A stretch of DNA of 64,000 bases from Gigantopelta aegis (GCF_016097555.1 NC_054706.1:31556194-31620193), one strand, 5' to 3'. Shown: positions 11,735 through 22,877, counted from the first letter of the stretch. The notes: generated by a model from the letters alone, not told the origin. Translations and numbers: made by a program.

Positions 11735-12126
11735 AGGAAAGAAAGAAGTGTTTTATTTAACGACGCACTCAACACATTTTATTTACGGTTATATGGCGTC
11801 AGACATATGGTTAAGGACCACACAGATTTTGAGAGGAAACCCGCTGTCGCCATTACATGGGCTACTCTTCCGATTGGCAGCAAGGGATCTTTTATTTGCG
11901 CTCCCCACAGGCAGGATAGCACAAACCATGGCCTTTGTTGAACCAGTTATGGATCACTGGTCGGTGCAAGTGGTTTACACCTACCCACTGAGCCTTGCGG
12001 AGCACTCACTCAGGGTTTGGAGTCGGTATCTGGATTAAAAATCCCATGCCTCGACTGGGATCCGAACCCAGTACCTACCAGCCTGTAGACCGATGGCCTG
12101 CCACGACGCCACCGAGGCCGGTTGGT
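11735..12126 (-). repeat. SINE of chimeric family S3, minus strand
   Basis: On the minus strand the head is of S2 type (CGGCCTCGGTGGCGTCGTGG-like, with ACAGGCTGGTAGGTACTGG). A linker with GAGTGAGTGCTCCGCAAGG follows, then an S1-type body (ATAACTGGTTCAACAAAGGC, AAAGATCCCTTGC) and tail type 2. Other S3 copies: 17147-17510, 24227-24575, 42597-42998. Confidence 0.85.
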
Positions 12127-12183
12127 TTCCACAAGGAAGCCTTGTCTTTTAAAATTTTAAAATACTCAGAAATATCTACATTG

Positions 12184-12240
12184 CGTTTATTTTACTTCTT
12201 GGATTGATTTCGTTTATTTTACTTCTTGGATTGATTTCGT
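12184..12240. repeat. Two-copy tandem duplication, about 28-bp unit
   Basis: The segment TTTATTTTACTTCTTGGATT followed by GATTTCG is present twice in direct succession. Confidence 0.85.
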
Positions 12241-12419
12241 AGTGGATTTCAGCCTCCCTTTTCTAGCTACTGTTAGTATTGGTTTTTGGACATGTATAAG
12301 GTATTACTTTTAAATTTAAAAAAAGAAAAATTAATAAATGTTTTTGTTTTTGACGATATTTATGCAAGTTCCTTTAAAGCTGAATTTTGTGGAATGAATA
12401 AAAATTACTAATATTAATG

Positions 12420-12695
12420 GTAGCACCTGCTGGTGTAGTGGTTAAGCCATAAGACATGAGACTGGTAGGTACTGGGTTCGCATCTCGGTATCGGCTCCCA
12501 CCCAGAGCGACTTTTAATGACTCAATGACAAGGTGTAAGGCCGCTACACCGACTTCTCTCTCATTAACACTGACAACTAATCACTAACCAGCTGTCTTGG
12601 ACAGACAGTCCAGATAGTCAAAGTGTGTGCCACGGACAGCGTGCTTGAACCGTAACTGGATATAAGCACACTATTAACTACAAATTGATGAATGA
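12420..12695 (+). repeat. S2 SINE, plus strand
   Basis: Head TGGTGTAGTGGTTAAGCC, body with GTCTTGGACAGACAGTCCAG, tail GCGTGCTTGAACCGTAACTG followed by ATATAAGCACA. Confidence 0.85.
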
Positions 12696-12857
12696 ATTAT
12701 GGTAGTGTTCTTCGTGTAGTGTTTTTATTGTCAATACTGGGTGTGTCGTTAAACATTCATTCATTCATTCATTGTCAATGCATGTTGATTGTGGCTATTT
12801 TAACGAACTGTGGTGTAGTATTCATTTTTGTTAACATCCAAAGTTAAAAGAAATTAA

Positions 12858-13126
12858 AGTTTGTTTTGTTTAAAGACACCACTAGAGTACATTGATTTAT
12901 GAATCATCGGTTATTGGATGTCGGTCATTTGGTAATTTTTACATAGAGAGGAAACCCGCTACATTTCTCCATTAGTAGCAAGGGATCTTTTATATGTCCC
13001 ATCCCACAAACGCGATGGCTCATACCATGGCCTTTGATATACCAGTCATGGTGCACTGGTTGGAACGAGAAATAGACCGACCGCGCAACAAGCGAGCGCT
13101 TTACCACTGGGCTAGTCCCGCCTAGC
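12858..13126 (-). repeat. S1 SINE, tail type 1, minus strand
   Basis: Inverted tail at the left, body with ACCAGTCATGGTGCACTGG, head remnant at the right with CTTTACCACTGGGCTAGTCC. Part of the linker before the head is deleted. Confidence 0.8.
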
Positions 13127-13565
13127 CCGAGTACTCTGCAGTTCTGTTCTGTTCTGTTCTGTTCTGTTAATATTTAAGTTAGTGTTTGTATTGTGAATAC
13201 ATCCTGACTGCGGCTAAATTACACGAACTGGAGTTTTGTGTTGTTAACATGATTACATGATGAGGCTCTCATTGGTCGAGCTTCCGATACCCGCTGCGAT
13301 GAGTTGTAGGATCGATACTTGCTAATGGACGCAATGTGTGATTTCCTGTCCGAAGTGTACTGAAGTGTCATGAAACAAAGGATTCGTTTCCTGATAACGG
13401 TGTAATGGTGTCACAAATTAACCCACTTTTATCTCGGCTTGTTATTGTAGGCTAGAACCACTAAAGCATTGTTGTCCTTCTGTATACACAGAGGATACTC
13501 CACGAGTGTCTTGTGATATATAGCGTATATGTTCCGGCAGAAGGGAGGGGGGGGGGGGGGGGGGG
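13127..13565. other. Non-coding stretch with (GTTCT)n and a G run
   Basis: A short pentanucleotide repeat (GTTCT) lies at about 13140-13166 and a G run at 13548-13569. No gene. Confidence 0.6.
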
Positions 13566-13836
13566 GGGGCGTAGCCCAGAGATAAAGCACCCACCTGATG
13601 CGCGGTCGGTCTGTGATCGATCCCCGTCGGTGGGCCCATTGGGCTATTTTTCATTCCAACCAGCGTACCAAGACTGGTATATCAAAGGCCGTGGTATGTA
13701 CTATCCTGTCTGTGGGATTGTGCATATAAAAGATCCTTTGCTACTAATGGGAAAATATAGCGGGTTTCTCTCTGTGACTATGTCAAAATTACCAAAATTA
13801 CTAGTGGTGTCGTTAAATAAAACAAACTTTGATATT
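13566..13836 (+). repeat. S1 SINE, shortened tail type 1
   Basis: Head with GTAGCCCAGAGATAAAGC, full body, then a tail lacking most of the CCAATAGCCGATG box before GTGGTGTCGTTAAATAAAAC. Confidence 0.8.
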
Positions 13837-14164
13837 CCGGCTGAAGAAAATGTTATCTGTTTCCTTGACTGCAGACACTATTAAATTTGAGCTGTTTTTC
13901 AGTGTCTGAAATGTCATTGGGAGGGGTGGGGGTGCAACGATCCAAAATAAATTAGTAAAACAACGTAAGCGAAGGCAATCTTAGTCTAGAAATACCCAGC
14001 CGACTAAGTTAATATATTTACCCCACTAAAGAGAAATAAGTTCATTTCAGTTATACGCTAAACACTGAATTCCGGATATGAAAGGAAAATACCGAATTTT
14101 ATTATTATATTTTTCGGAAAATTGCCAGCGGCGAGTATGGTCCTTACTCTTATTTTGTCGCCCA
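13837..14164. other. Non-coding stretch
   Basis: No gene recognised. CCGGATATGAAAGGAAAAT at about 14073 resembles a motif near 16312, a hint of a dispersed repeat. Confidence 0.45.
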
Positions 14165-14800
14165 GAAACACCGATTCAATTCAATTCGTGTATTGCTTTA
14201 AGCTACAAGCTTATCAGCATAACATATTTACACAGTATATATGAACACACAGGAGAATTAAATTATTAAATACAATGAATCACATGTTTTTGATCTAACA
14301 TATTAAGTAACAATACATTAAAATATATAAACCAAAGGATATTAAATATGTACATGCATGGAAGTAATACATTCACAGTTATAACATATGCGAGTCTGAA
14401 AAGTAATAACTTTTATAATATTAGACAACAGACGAGTGCCGTAACTTGTATGCCAAACACATATATTTACCAATATTAATTAAATCTTTAGTGTTTTGGG
14501 TTTGCATCAGCTGTATATATTTAAAGACAGAAGGATTTCGTCTGTAGTATAACTTGATATATCGTTGTCTCTTAAGTTTTGGAATGATGGACAAACTAGC
14601 ATGAAGTGGTATTCATCTTCAACATCGTTATTACAATGGTGACATTTTCTATTATTGCGTTCAGTATTATGGTATCTCCCTCTTTCAATTTCCTAGTCGA
14701 GGGATTATAATCTTAATTTGTTTATGTACGTTTTATAGTGGGCGGGTATGTGCTTGCACAAATAAAATTGTAGGGTAATTTTCATTACAGTATGTTTATA
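14165..14800 (-). pseudogene. LINE 3' end, family L-a, second copy
   Basis: On the minus strand the stretch 14575-14690 encodes RYHNTERNNRKC, then CNNDVEDEYHF and MLVCPSF, matching the zinc-knuckle tail at 7013-7450. The rest is AT-rich and broken by stops. It is 5'-truncated and older than the copy at 7 kb. Confidence 0.65.
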
Positions 14801-14924
14801 TAAAGTACATTTTACTGATATCTGAATTTCATTTAGCAGATTCTGCTTAGCTTGGTCAAAAATACGCTGCTCCGTTTGCATTAGAGTATAATTTTCGTTA
14901 ATGACATTCTGTGAATCTAAAAAG

Positions 14925-15215
14925 CTTTAGAACAGTTTGTTAGTTGACGGAGAGGAAACTTATCTCGATTGTTTTGAAAGAGAATCTTTTCAACACCTGG
15001 GCTTGGCATACGGTTTAGAATGATGTTCTGATCGGCTGTTATTCATAGTTTGGTTGGCGTTTGGACTGCGTTCCAAAACCACAGAGTTGTTTATTATTTC
15101 TAGTATATCAACAGATAGAACTGATATATATCATGTTCGTTGGTGAACAGTAGCGGGGTCTACAGTTCATGAATAAAATAAGACTGGTTTCCAGGTGGTT
15201 GAAAGGTTTGTTCAG
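14925..15215 (+). repeat. Dispersed element A, copy 2
   Basis: Shares long stretches with 17695-17965, including GATTGTTTTGAAAGAGAATC, TTCTGATCGGCTGTTATTCA, CGTTTGGACTGCGTTCCAAA and CAACAGATAGAACTGATATA. No coding capacity and no clear inverted ends. Confidence 0.8.
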
Positions 15216-15289
15216 TGGCGTATCGTAGGGATGGGGTGACGTATAACTTATGAGTGCCCTCTTACTACTATATCATATCGTGTGTCTTG

Positions 15290-15550
<261 letters not shown>

Positions 15551-16604
15551 GTTATTTCTCACGCAACGCATAACACAAAAAGAGAAATATTGTCCAGGTT
15601 ATTATGAATAGGATATACAAAAATGGTGCTGTTATCGCGGAATTACTTCCATTACTAATTGTTAATATCTCATCCACTATATAGGAGTTCCTCCAAAACG
15701 TGTCTGTGTGTATCATGTCCAAGGTACTCATGTTTCAAATAACTGTATAGGTCAATCGTTTATCTATAATGTACCGTTCGCGTTTTGACACTAATTATTT
15801 ACATGAAGACATGTAATGTGTTGGGTTTATAGGTCATAGCTAAGTGATTTTATTGGGAGATGGAGACTATATGGTTTCTTTGAGAAAACCAGTATGGAGG
15901 AAATAAAAGTCTAAGAGAGTTTTGTGAAGAAATTATGAAGTTTGGATAGTTTAAAATGACACTTGGCGAACAACCTAATGGAGATTGTGTGTGGGTGGGT
16001 GGGGGGGGGGGGGGGGGGGTGTAACGGACATTTTAAAAATATTTTTATTTTTAAGCATGCGATAACACTTTTCACAAAAATGTTTTACAGTGCACGAGTA
16101 CGCCATTTTCCACATATTTTTACAAAATACCCAAAGAGGAAATGACAGCTCAACACGTTATAAATCACGGCTATTAAGTGTTCACCAACAGATCGTTATT
16201 TCACACACACTGTCGAGATAAAGAGAAAGAGGAGGAAACCCGCTGTCGCTACATAGGCTACTGGTAGTTAGACATTTGAAGAAGAAAAATTTGGCATTAA
16301 TTCCCGAATTTCGGATATAAAACGAAAATTCCGGATTAAAAAAGAGAAGAAAACACCGGTCAATTGCTCGCCACGAGTATAGGGCCTCCACGAGTCCAAA
16401 ATATTGAACTAGGGTTCTCGAGGGTCAAACTCAACCCGGACCCGAGTACCCGACACTTACACTAGATGACGATGAGATTAAGGAAGAAAGTAAAATAGAG
16501 TTAAGCACCTTAATTCCAGAGCTGAACATGGATGCCAAATCATGCCATTGTACTGCATTTAGAAACCGGTTGATATATTCAGTGTTGTGACGGACGGACG
16601 GCCT
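15551..16604. other. Non-coding stretch
   Basis: Contains a G run at 15999-16019 and a CTCGAG/CCGAGTACCCG-type patch at 16417-16452 that recurs near 17535-17680. No gene is supported. Confidence 0.5.
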
Positions 16605-17015
16605 GTTTAAAAAGAGAAACTACACAACGAACATGATATATATCAGTTCTATCTGTTGATATACCAGAAATAATAAACAACTGTGTGGTTTTGGAACGCA
16701 GTCCCGCCAACCAAACTGTGAAAAGAAAGAAAGAAGTGTTTTATTTAACGACGCACTCAACACATTTTATTTACGGTTATATGGCGTCAGACATATGGTT
16801 AAGGACCACACAGATTTTTTTAGAGGAAACCCGCTGTCGCCACATAGGCTACTCTTTTACGACAGGCAGCAAGGGATCTTTTATTTGCGCTTCCCACACC
16901 AAACTGTGAATAACAGCCGATCAGAACATCATTCTAAACCGTATGCCAAGCCCAGGTGTTGAAAAGATTCTCTTTCAAAACAATCGAGATAAGTTTTCTT
17001 ACTGTCAAGTAACAA
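16605..17015 (-). repeat. Dispersed element A, copy 3, split by a SINE
   Basis: Inverted relative to copy 2. The two halves (to 16722 and from 16898) are separated by an S-type SINE insertion flanked by ACCAAACTGTGAA. Confidence 0.8.
16723..16897 (-). repeat. SINE inserted into element A, 13-bp target duplication
   Basis: A headless type 2 SINE body and tail on the minus strand. The duplicate ACCAAACTGTGAA occurs at 16710-16722 and 16898-16910, which fixes the ends and shows that the SINE arrived after element A. Confidence 0.85.
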
Positions 17016-17146
17016 ACTGTTGGAAAACAAACATGTAGCGCATATAATCATATAATTAATGTGTAACTTATATCGTTAATTATCTACTGCTGAAATTATT
17101 GTCGTACATTGTCCATTGTATTATAGTTGATCATTGTATTCCACCG

Positions 17147-17510
17147 TATCGGCCTCGGTAGCGTTGTGGTTAAGCCATCGGTCTACAGGCTGGTAGGTAC
17201 TGGGTTCGGATCCCAGTCGAGGCATGGGATTTTTAATCCAGATATCGACTCCAAACCCTGAGTGAGTGCTCCGCAAGGCTCAATGGGTAGGTGTAAACCA
17301 CTTGCACCGACCAGTGATCCATAACTGGTTCAACAAAGGCCATGGTTTGTGCTATCCTGCCTGTGGGAAGCGCAACTAAAAGATCCCTTGTTGCTAATCG
17401 GAAAGAGTAGCCCATGTAGTGGCGACTGCGGGTCCTTAACCATATGTCTGACGCCATATAACCGTAAATAAAATGTGTTGAGTGCGAAGTTAAATAAAAC
17501 ATTTCTTTTT
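17147..17510 (+). repeat. S3 SINE, full length, tail type 2
   Basis: S2-type head (GTTGTGGTTAAGCCATCGG, GGTACTGGGTTCGGATCCC), then an S1-type body and a type 2 tail ending near AAGTTAAATAAAACATTTC. Confidence 0.88.
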
Positions 17511-17694
17511 TCTTTGTATTCCACCTTGTACGGGTACTCGAGTCCTGTGAACGGTCTCGAGTCTTGCTAGTCTCTACCTTAGCTTAGCTTAGTAACTTGT
17601 TTAACGTGTCCATATACCACTAGGATTTCGAGTGCTCGAGTACTCGTGGCGACCCTAGCTAAGCCGAGTATAGTCCTTCGCTTATTTAGTCCAG

Positions 17695-18177
17695 AGGAAC
17701 CTATGAATCTAAAATACTTTCCAACAGTTTGTTTGTTGATAGAGAAAACAAACCTCGATTGTTTTGAAAGAGAATCTTCTCAACACCTGGGACTGGGATA
17801 AGGTATAGAATGATGTTCTGATCGGCTGTTATTCACAGTTTGGTTGGCGTTTGGACTGCGTTCCAAAACAACAAAGTTGTTTATTATTTCTGGTGTATCA
17901 ACAGATAGAACTGATATATATCATGTTCATTGGTCTACAGTTCATGAGTAAACTAAAACTGATTTCCAGATGTTTGAGTGGTGGGTTTTTTAGTGAAGTA
18001 TATAAGGTGGGGAAGGGTGGAGTGGGTGGTGGTTATATGTGTATAATATAATAATGAGATTATATGTGTATGATATGTGCGTGTGATCTTACGAGCTCTC
18101 GCACTTTCTCTTACAACCATTAAGGCACACATAGATCGAATTACGTTGTATCTTACACAACACAAAGGACAATGTGA
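17695..18177 (+). repeat. Dispersed element A, copy 4, joined to an S1 SINE
   Basis: Carries the same blocks as copy 2, then a GT-rich patch, then a block with CATTAAGGCACACATAGATC that joins directly to an S1 SINE. The A-SINE junction is shared with 3974-4515 in the opposite orientation. Confidence 0.75.
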
Positions 18178-18470
18178 GGCGGGCGTAGCCTGATGCGCTG
18201 TCGGTTTGGGATCGATCCTCGCCGGTGGGCCCATTGGGCTATTTCTCCTTCCAGCCAGTGCACCGCGACTGGTATATCAGAGGCCGTGGTATGTGCTATC
18301 CTGTCTGTGGGATGGTGCATATAAAAGATCCCTTGCTACTAATGGAAAAATGTAGCGGGTTTCCTCTCTGTGACTATATGCCAAAAAATACCAAATGTTT
18401 GACATCCAATAACCGATGATTAATAAATCTATGTGCTCTAGTGGTGTCGTTAAACAAAACAAACTTTCTT
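18178..18470 (+). repeat. S1 SINE, tail type 1
   Basis: Shortened head GGCGGGCGTAGCCTGATGCG, then a full body and a tail ending GTGGTGTCGTTAAACAAAAC. Confidence 0.85.
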
Positions 18471-18535
18471 TGATTCGTTTTAACTGCCCCACCCCGTTAT
18501 TATTAGTACAACCGGAGGGAATTATAGATTTCATC

Positions 18536-18598
18536 TCCGTCCTTCTGTCCGTCTGTCTGTCCGTCCGTTTGTCCGTCCGTTTGTCCGTCCGTTTGTCC
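18536..18598. repeat. (CCGT/TTGT)n low-complexity patch
   Basis: Alternating TCCGTCCGTTTG-type units repeated about four times. Confidence 0.9.
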
Positions 18599-18599
18599 C

Positions 18600-18975
18600 A
18601 CATATAGTTTTCCGGATTTTCTTTTAGAATGCCTTGGGATATTGAGCTGAAAATTTTTGTATAGGATTATCGTGTAATGTTACAAATCAGTTTTACTTTC
18701 ATGACGATTTACTCTTTTTTGATGGAGTTATGGCCCTTGAACTTACGAGATATGAAAATGTGTTCTCAGAAGGCCTTGACATAATGACAGGGCTTTGGGA
18801 TATTGACCTGGAATTTTGTGTATTACTTTGTCATGTACTGTTACTGATCAAGTTTGAATTTCATGGCAATTTACCCGTTTTTGAGTTATGCCTCTTCAAA
18901 TTTGGAGATGTAAACATTTGTTTTCCGGAAGGTTTTTTAGAAGGTCTTGAGATATTCAGCTGAATTTTAAATTAT
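18600..18975 (+). repeat. Two to three diverged tandem units of a dispersed repeat
   Basis: The blocks CTTGGGATATTGAGCTGAAA and TTTGGGATATTGACCTGGAA head successive units. Each unit then contains TTCATGACGATTTAC or TTCATGGCAATTTAC and ends with GAGTTATGGCCCTTG or GAGTTATGCCTCTTC. Period about 130-140 bp. Sequence of this style is, to my knowledge, common in mollusc genomes. A 77-codon frame through it is not a gene. Confidence 0.65.
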
Positions 18976-18982
18976 TTTTTTG

Positions 18983-19217
18983 GCTATTTCTCGTACCAGC
19001 CAGTGCACCACGACTGGTATATGAAAGGCCGTTGTATGTGCTCTTCTGTATATCGGATGGTGCATATAAAAGATCCCTTGCTGCTAATGAAAAAAAGAAG
19101 AAGCGGGTTTTCTCTCTAAGAATTTATTTCAGAATTACCAAATATTTGACATCCAGTAACCGATTATTAATATATCAATGTGCTCTAGTGGTTTCACTAA
19201 ACAAATTTTTTTTTAAC
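18983..19217 (+). repeat. S1 SINE, headless, tail type 1
   Basis: Begins near GGCTATTTCTCGTACCAGCC. The body and tail are diverged, ending GTGGTTTCACTAAACAAAT. Confidence 0.75.
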
Positions 19218-19325
19218 TTTAGTACGATCATTGCAGTACGATGGAACCATATGGCGTATCTGTCGTTTGAACTTTGTATGTGATATGATGTGGTGTTTAT
19301 TATGTGTATGGCATGCTAATTCCAG

Positions 19326-19538
19326 GATGCGACAGTGGGTTTGGTCACAACCTGTCAATCAGGCTTGACAGACTTGGCTACACCGTGTTCGCCGGATGTC
19401 TCATGCCCGACCGCGAGGGGGCGCAGCAGCTAAAGGAAGCTACCTCAGACAGGCTACATATCGTCGCCGTTGACGTCACGAATGATTGGCAAGTCCGGGA
19501 GGCGCAAAAATATGTCAAGGAAAACATTGGCGATAAAG
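19326..19538 (+). CDS. SDR dehydrogenase (RDH/17-beta-HSD-like, SDR9C type), exon with cofactor-binding motif
   Basis: This is the first of four recognisable exons of a short-chain dehydrogenase/reductase. It begins after the acceptor AATTCCAG and encodes the glycine-rich dinucleotide loop CDSGFG, the SDR TGxxxGxG motif whose first residues lie on an unseen upstream exon. It continues through RLDRLGYTVFAG and the acidic-basic strand VAVDVTND to the donor AAG|GTAAAC, phase 1. Family members are usually membrane-associated NAD(P)-dependent enzymes acting on retinoids, steroids or hydroxybutyrate. The spacing of motifs across exons fits the SDR9C group (retinol dehydrogenases, 17-beta-HSD6, BDH1). 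The substrate cannot be read from sequence. The N-terminal exon, normally carrying a membrane anchor, was not found in the window. Confidence 0.88.
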
Positions 19539-19561
19539 GTAAACATTTTACAGTGATTTAA

Positions 19562-19587
19562 AAATAAATAAATAAATAAATAAATAG

Positions 19588-19625
<38 letters not shown>

Positions 19626-19675
19626 TATAATTATAATAATTATAATTATAATAATTATAATAATAATAATAAATG
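19562..19675. repeat. (AAAT)n then (AAT)n/(AATTAT)n microsatellite
   Basis: AAATA repeats pass into about 90 bp of AAT trinucleotides and then interleaved AATTAT units. Confidence 0.95.
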
Positions 19676-19716
19676 AAAAAGAAAAAACATTACGTCTATT
19701 TTTGGTATCTGTTTGG

Positions 19717-19985
19717 TATGTGCATTGCGCTATTTCTCGCTCCAAGCCAGTGCACCACGATGGTACATCAAAGGCCGTGGTATGTGCTATCCTGTCTGTG
19801 GGATGGTACATATAAAAGATCTCTTGCTGCTAATCGAAAAGAGTAGCCCATAAAGTGGCGACAGCGGGTTTCCTCCCTCAATATCTGTGTGGTCCTTAAT
19901 CATATGTCCGACGTCATATAACCGTAAATAAAATGTGTTGAGTGCGTCGTTAAATAAAACATTTCCTTCCTTCTTCCTTCCTATT
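19717..19985 (+). repeat. S1 SINE, headless, tail type 2
   Basis: Begins near GCGCTATTTCTCGCTCC. The body and the type 2 tail ending GTGCGTCGTTAAATAAAAC are well preserved. Confidence 0.85.
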
Positions 19986-20006
19986 TGGTATGTGATTATT
20001 TCGACA

Positions 20007-20105
20007 CTTGGGGGTTGGGGAACATAGCACTCGTTTGATGCAGGATCGGTCTTAGGATCGATGCTCGTCAGTGGACCTATTGGGCCATTTCGCTTTTCAG
20101 GCAGA
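20007..20105 (+). repeat. S1 SINE head leading into the satellite
   Basis: GGATCGGTCTTAGGATCGAT and CCTATTGGGCCATTTCGC are S1 head and linker boxes. The central body is missing, and the sequence passes directly into the first satellite monomer, itself similar to the S1 3' half. Confidence 0.75.
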
Positions 20106-22404
20106 GCTCCACATGTTTCGCATCTAATAGCCGGTGATTGTTCCTAATGAAAACTCTAGTGGGATTTCTCTAAAGACTATGTGTCAGAATGTCCACATGT
20201 TTGGCATCTAATAGCCGGTGATTGTTCCTAATGAAAACTCTAGTGGGATTTCTCTAAAGACTATGTGTCAGAATGTCTACATGTTTGGCATCTAATAGCC
20301 GGTGATTGTTCCTAATGAAAACTCTAGTGGGATTTCTCTAAAGACTATGTGTCAGAATGTCCACATGTTTGGCATCTAATAGCCGGTGATTGTTCCTAAT
20401 GAAAACTCTAGTGGGATTTCTCTAAAGACTATGTGTCAGAATGTCCACATGTTTGGCATCTAATAGCCGGTGATTGTTCCTAATGAAAACTCTAGTGGGA
20501 TTTCTCTAAAGACTATGTGTCAGAATGTCCACATGTTTGGCATCTAATAGCCGGTGATTGTTCCTAATGAAAACTCTAGTGGGATTTCTCTAAAGACTAT
20601 GTGTCAGAATGTCCACATGTTTGGCATCTAATAGCCGGTGATTGTTCCTAATGAAAACTCTAGTGGGATTTCTCTAAAGACTATGTGTCAGAATGTCCAC
20701 ATGTTTGGCATCTAATAGCCGGTGATTGTTCCTAATGAAAACTCTAGTGGGATTTTTCTAAAGACTATGTGTCAGAATGTCCACATGTTTGGCATCTAAT
20801 AGCCGGTGATTGTTCCTAATGAAACTCTTGTGGGATTTCTCTAAAGACTATGTGTCAGAATGTCCACATGTTTGGCATCTAATAGCCGGTGATTGTTCCT
20901 AATGAAAACTCTAGTGGGATTTCTCTAAAGACTATGTGTCAGAATGTCCACATGTTTGGCATCTAATAGCCGGTGATTGTTCCTAATGAAAACTCTAGTG
21001 GGATTTTTCTAAAGACTATGTGTCAGAATGTCCACATGTTTGGCATCTAATAGCCGGTGATTGTTCCTAATGAAAACTCTTGTGGGATTTCTCTAAAGAC
21101 TATGTGTCAGAATGTCCACATGTTTGGCATCTAATAGCCGGTGATTGTTCCTAATGAAAACTCTAGTGGGATTTCTCTAAAGACTATGTGTCAGAATGTC
21201 CACATGTTTGGCATCTAATAGCCGGTGATTGTTCCTAATGAAAACTCTAGTGGGATTTTTCTAAAGACTATGTGTCAGAATGTCCACATGTTTGGCATCT
21301 AATAGCCGGTGATTGTTCCTAATGAAAACTCTTGTGGGATTTCTCTAAAGACTATGTGTCAGAATGTCCACATGTTTGGCATCTAATAGCCGGTGATTGT
21401 TCCTAATGAAAACTCTAGTGGGATTTTTCTAAAGACTATGTGTCAGAATGTCCACATGTTTGGCATCTAATAGCCGGTGATTGTTCCTAATGAAAACTCT
21501 TGTGGGATTTCTCTAAAGACTATGTGTCAGAATGTCCACATGTTTGGCATCTAATAGCCGGTGATTGTTCCTAATGAAAACTCTAGTGGGATTTCTCTAA
21601 AGACTATGTGTCAGAATGTCCACATGTTTGGCATCTAATAGCCGGTGATTGTTCCTAATGAAAACTCTAGTGGGATTTTTCTAAAGACTATGTGTCAGAA
21701 TGTCCACATGTTTGGCATCTAATAGCCGGTGATTGTTCCTAATGAAAACTCTTGTGGGATTTCTCTAAAGACTATGTGTCAGAATGTCCACATGTTTGGC
21801 ATCTAATAGCCGGTGATTGTTCCTAATGAAAACTCTAGTGGGATTTCTCTAAAGACTATGTGTCAGAATGTCCACATGTTTGGCATCTAATAGCCGGTGA
21901 TTGTTCCTAATGAAAACTCTAGTGGGATTTCTCTAAAGACTATGTGTCAGAATGTCCACATGTTTGGCATCTAATAGCCGGTGATTGTTCCTAATGAAAA
22001 CTCTAGTGGGATGTCTCTAAAGACTATGTGTCAGAATGTCCACATGTTTGGCATCTAATAGCCGGTGATTGTTCCTAATGAAAACTCTAGTGGGATGTCT
22101 CTAAAGACTATGTGTCAGAATGTCCACATGTTTGGCATCTAATAGCCGGTGATTGTTCCTAATGAAAACTCTAGTGGGATTTCTCTAAAGACTATGTGTC
22201 AGAATGTCCACATGTTTGGCATCTAATAGCCGGTGATTGTTCCTAATGAAAACTCTAGTGGGATGTCTCTAAAGACTATGTGTCAGAATGTCCACATGTT
22301 TGGCATCTAATAGCCGGTGATTGTTCCTAATGAAAACTCTAGTGGGATGTCTCTAAAGACTATGTGTCAGAATGTCCACATGTTTGGCATCTAATAGCCG
22401 GTGA
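20106..22404. repeat. 84-bp satellite, about 27 copies, derived from a SINE 3' half
   Basis: The period is exactly 84 bp apart from rare single-base indels, and monomers are more than about 95% alike by eye. Each monomer reads through ACTCTAGTGGGATTTCTCT, AAGACTATGTGTCAGAATGT, CACATGTTTGGCATCTAATA and GCCGGTGATTGTTCCTAATG. These blocks line up in order with S1 sequence (TGTAGCGGGTTTCCTCTCT, AAGACTATATG, AAATGTTTGACATCCAATA, GCCGATGATTAAT). The array follows an S1 head at the left and abuts another S1 head at the right. Confidence 0.97.
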
Positions 22405-22862
22405 AGGGGGCGGGACGTGGCCCAGTGGTAAAGCGCTCGCTCGATGCGCGGTGGGTCTGGGATCGATCCCCGTCGGTGGGCCCATGGGCTATTTCACGCT
22501 CCAGCCAGTGCACCACGACTGGTATATCAAAGGCCGTGGTATGTGCTATCCTGTCTGTGGGATGGTGCATATAAAATAGCTATTACTACTATTGAAAAAA
22601 ATGTAGCGGGTTTCCACTCTAAGACTATATACCAAAATTACCAATCGAAAAGAGTAGCCCATGAAGTGGCGACAGCAGGTTTCCTCTCTCAATATTTATG
22701 TGGTCTTCAACCATATGTCCGACGCCATATAACCGTAAATAAAATGTGTTGAGTGCGTCGTTAAATAAAACATTTCCTTCCTTCCTTCCCAATAGCCCGT
22801 GATTAATTAATCCACGTATTCTAGTGGTGTCATTAAACAAATCAAACTTTATAACTTTTATT
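22405..22862 (+). repeat. Hybrid SINE: S1 type 1 copy interrupted by a type 2 3' half
   Basis: A full S1 head and body run to ACCAAAATTACCAA near 22643. A second body piece starts at TCGAAAAGAGTAGCCC and runs through a type 2 tail and CCTTCC repeats. The type 1 tail then resumes at CCAATAGCCCGTGATTAATT. This is consistent with one SINE inserted into another. Confidence 0.8.
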
Positions 22863-22877
22863 CTGTTTTCTTTTTAG

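Larger units (their letters stand above)
19539..22877 (+). other. SDR gene intron (3.3 kb), dominated by satellite and SINEs
   Basis: Bounded by donor GTAAAC and acceptor TTTTTAG, phase 1. It contains an (ATA)n/(TTA)n patch, a type 2 SINE, a SINE head, about 2.3 kb of 84-bp satellite, and a hybrid SINE. Confidence 0.85.

Noticed and set aside
20106-22404. CRISPR-like appearance of regularly spaced repeats
   Set aside because: There are no unique spacers; the whole 84-bp unit repeats, and the DNA is from an animal genome.
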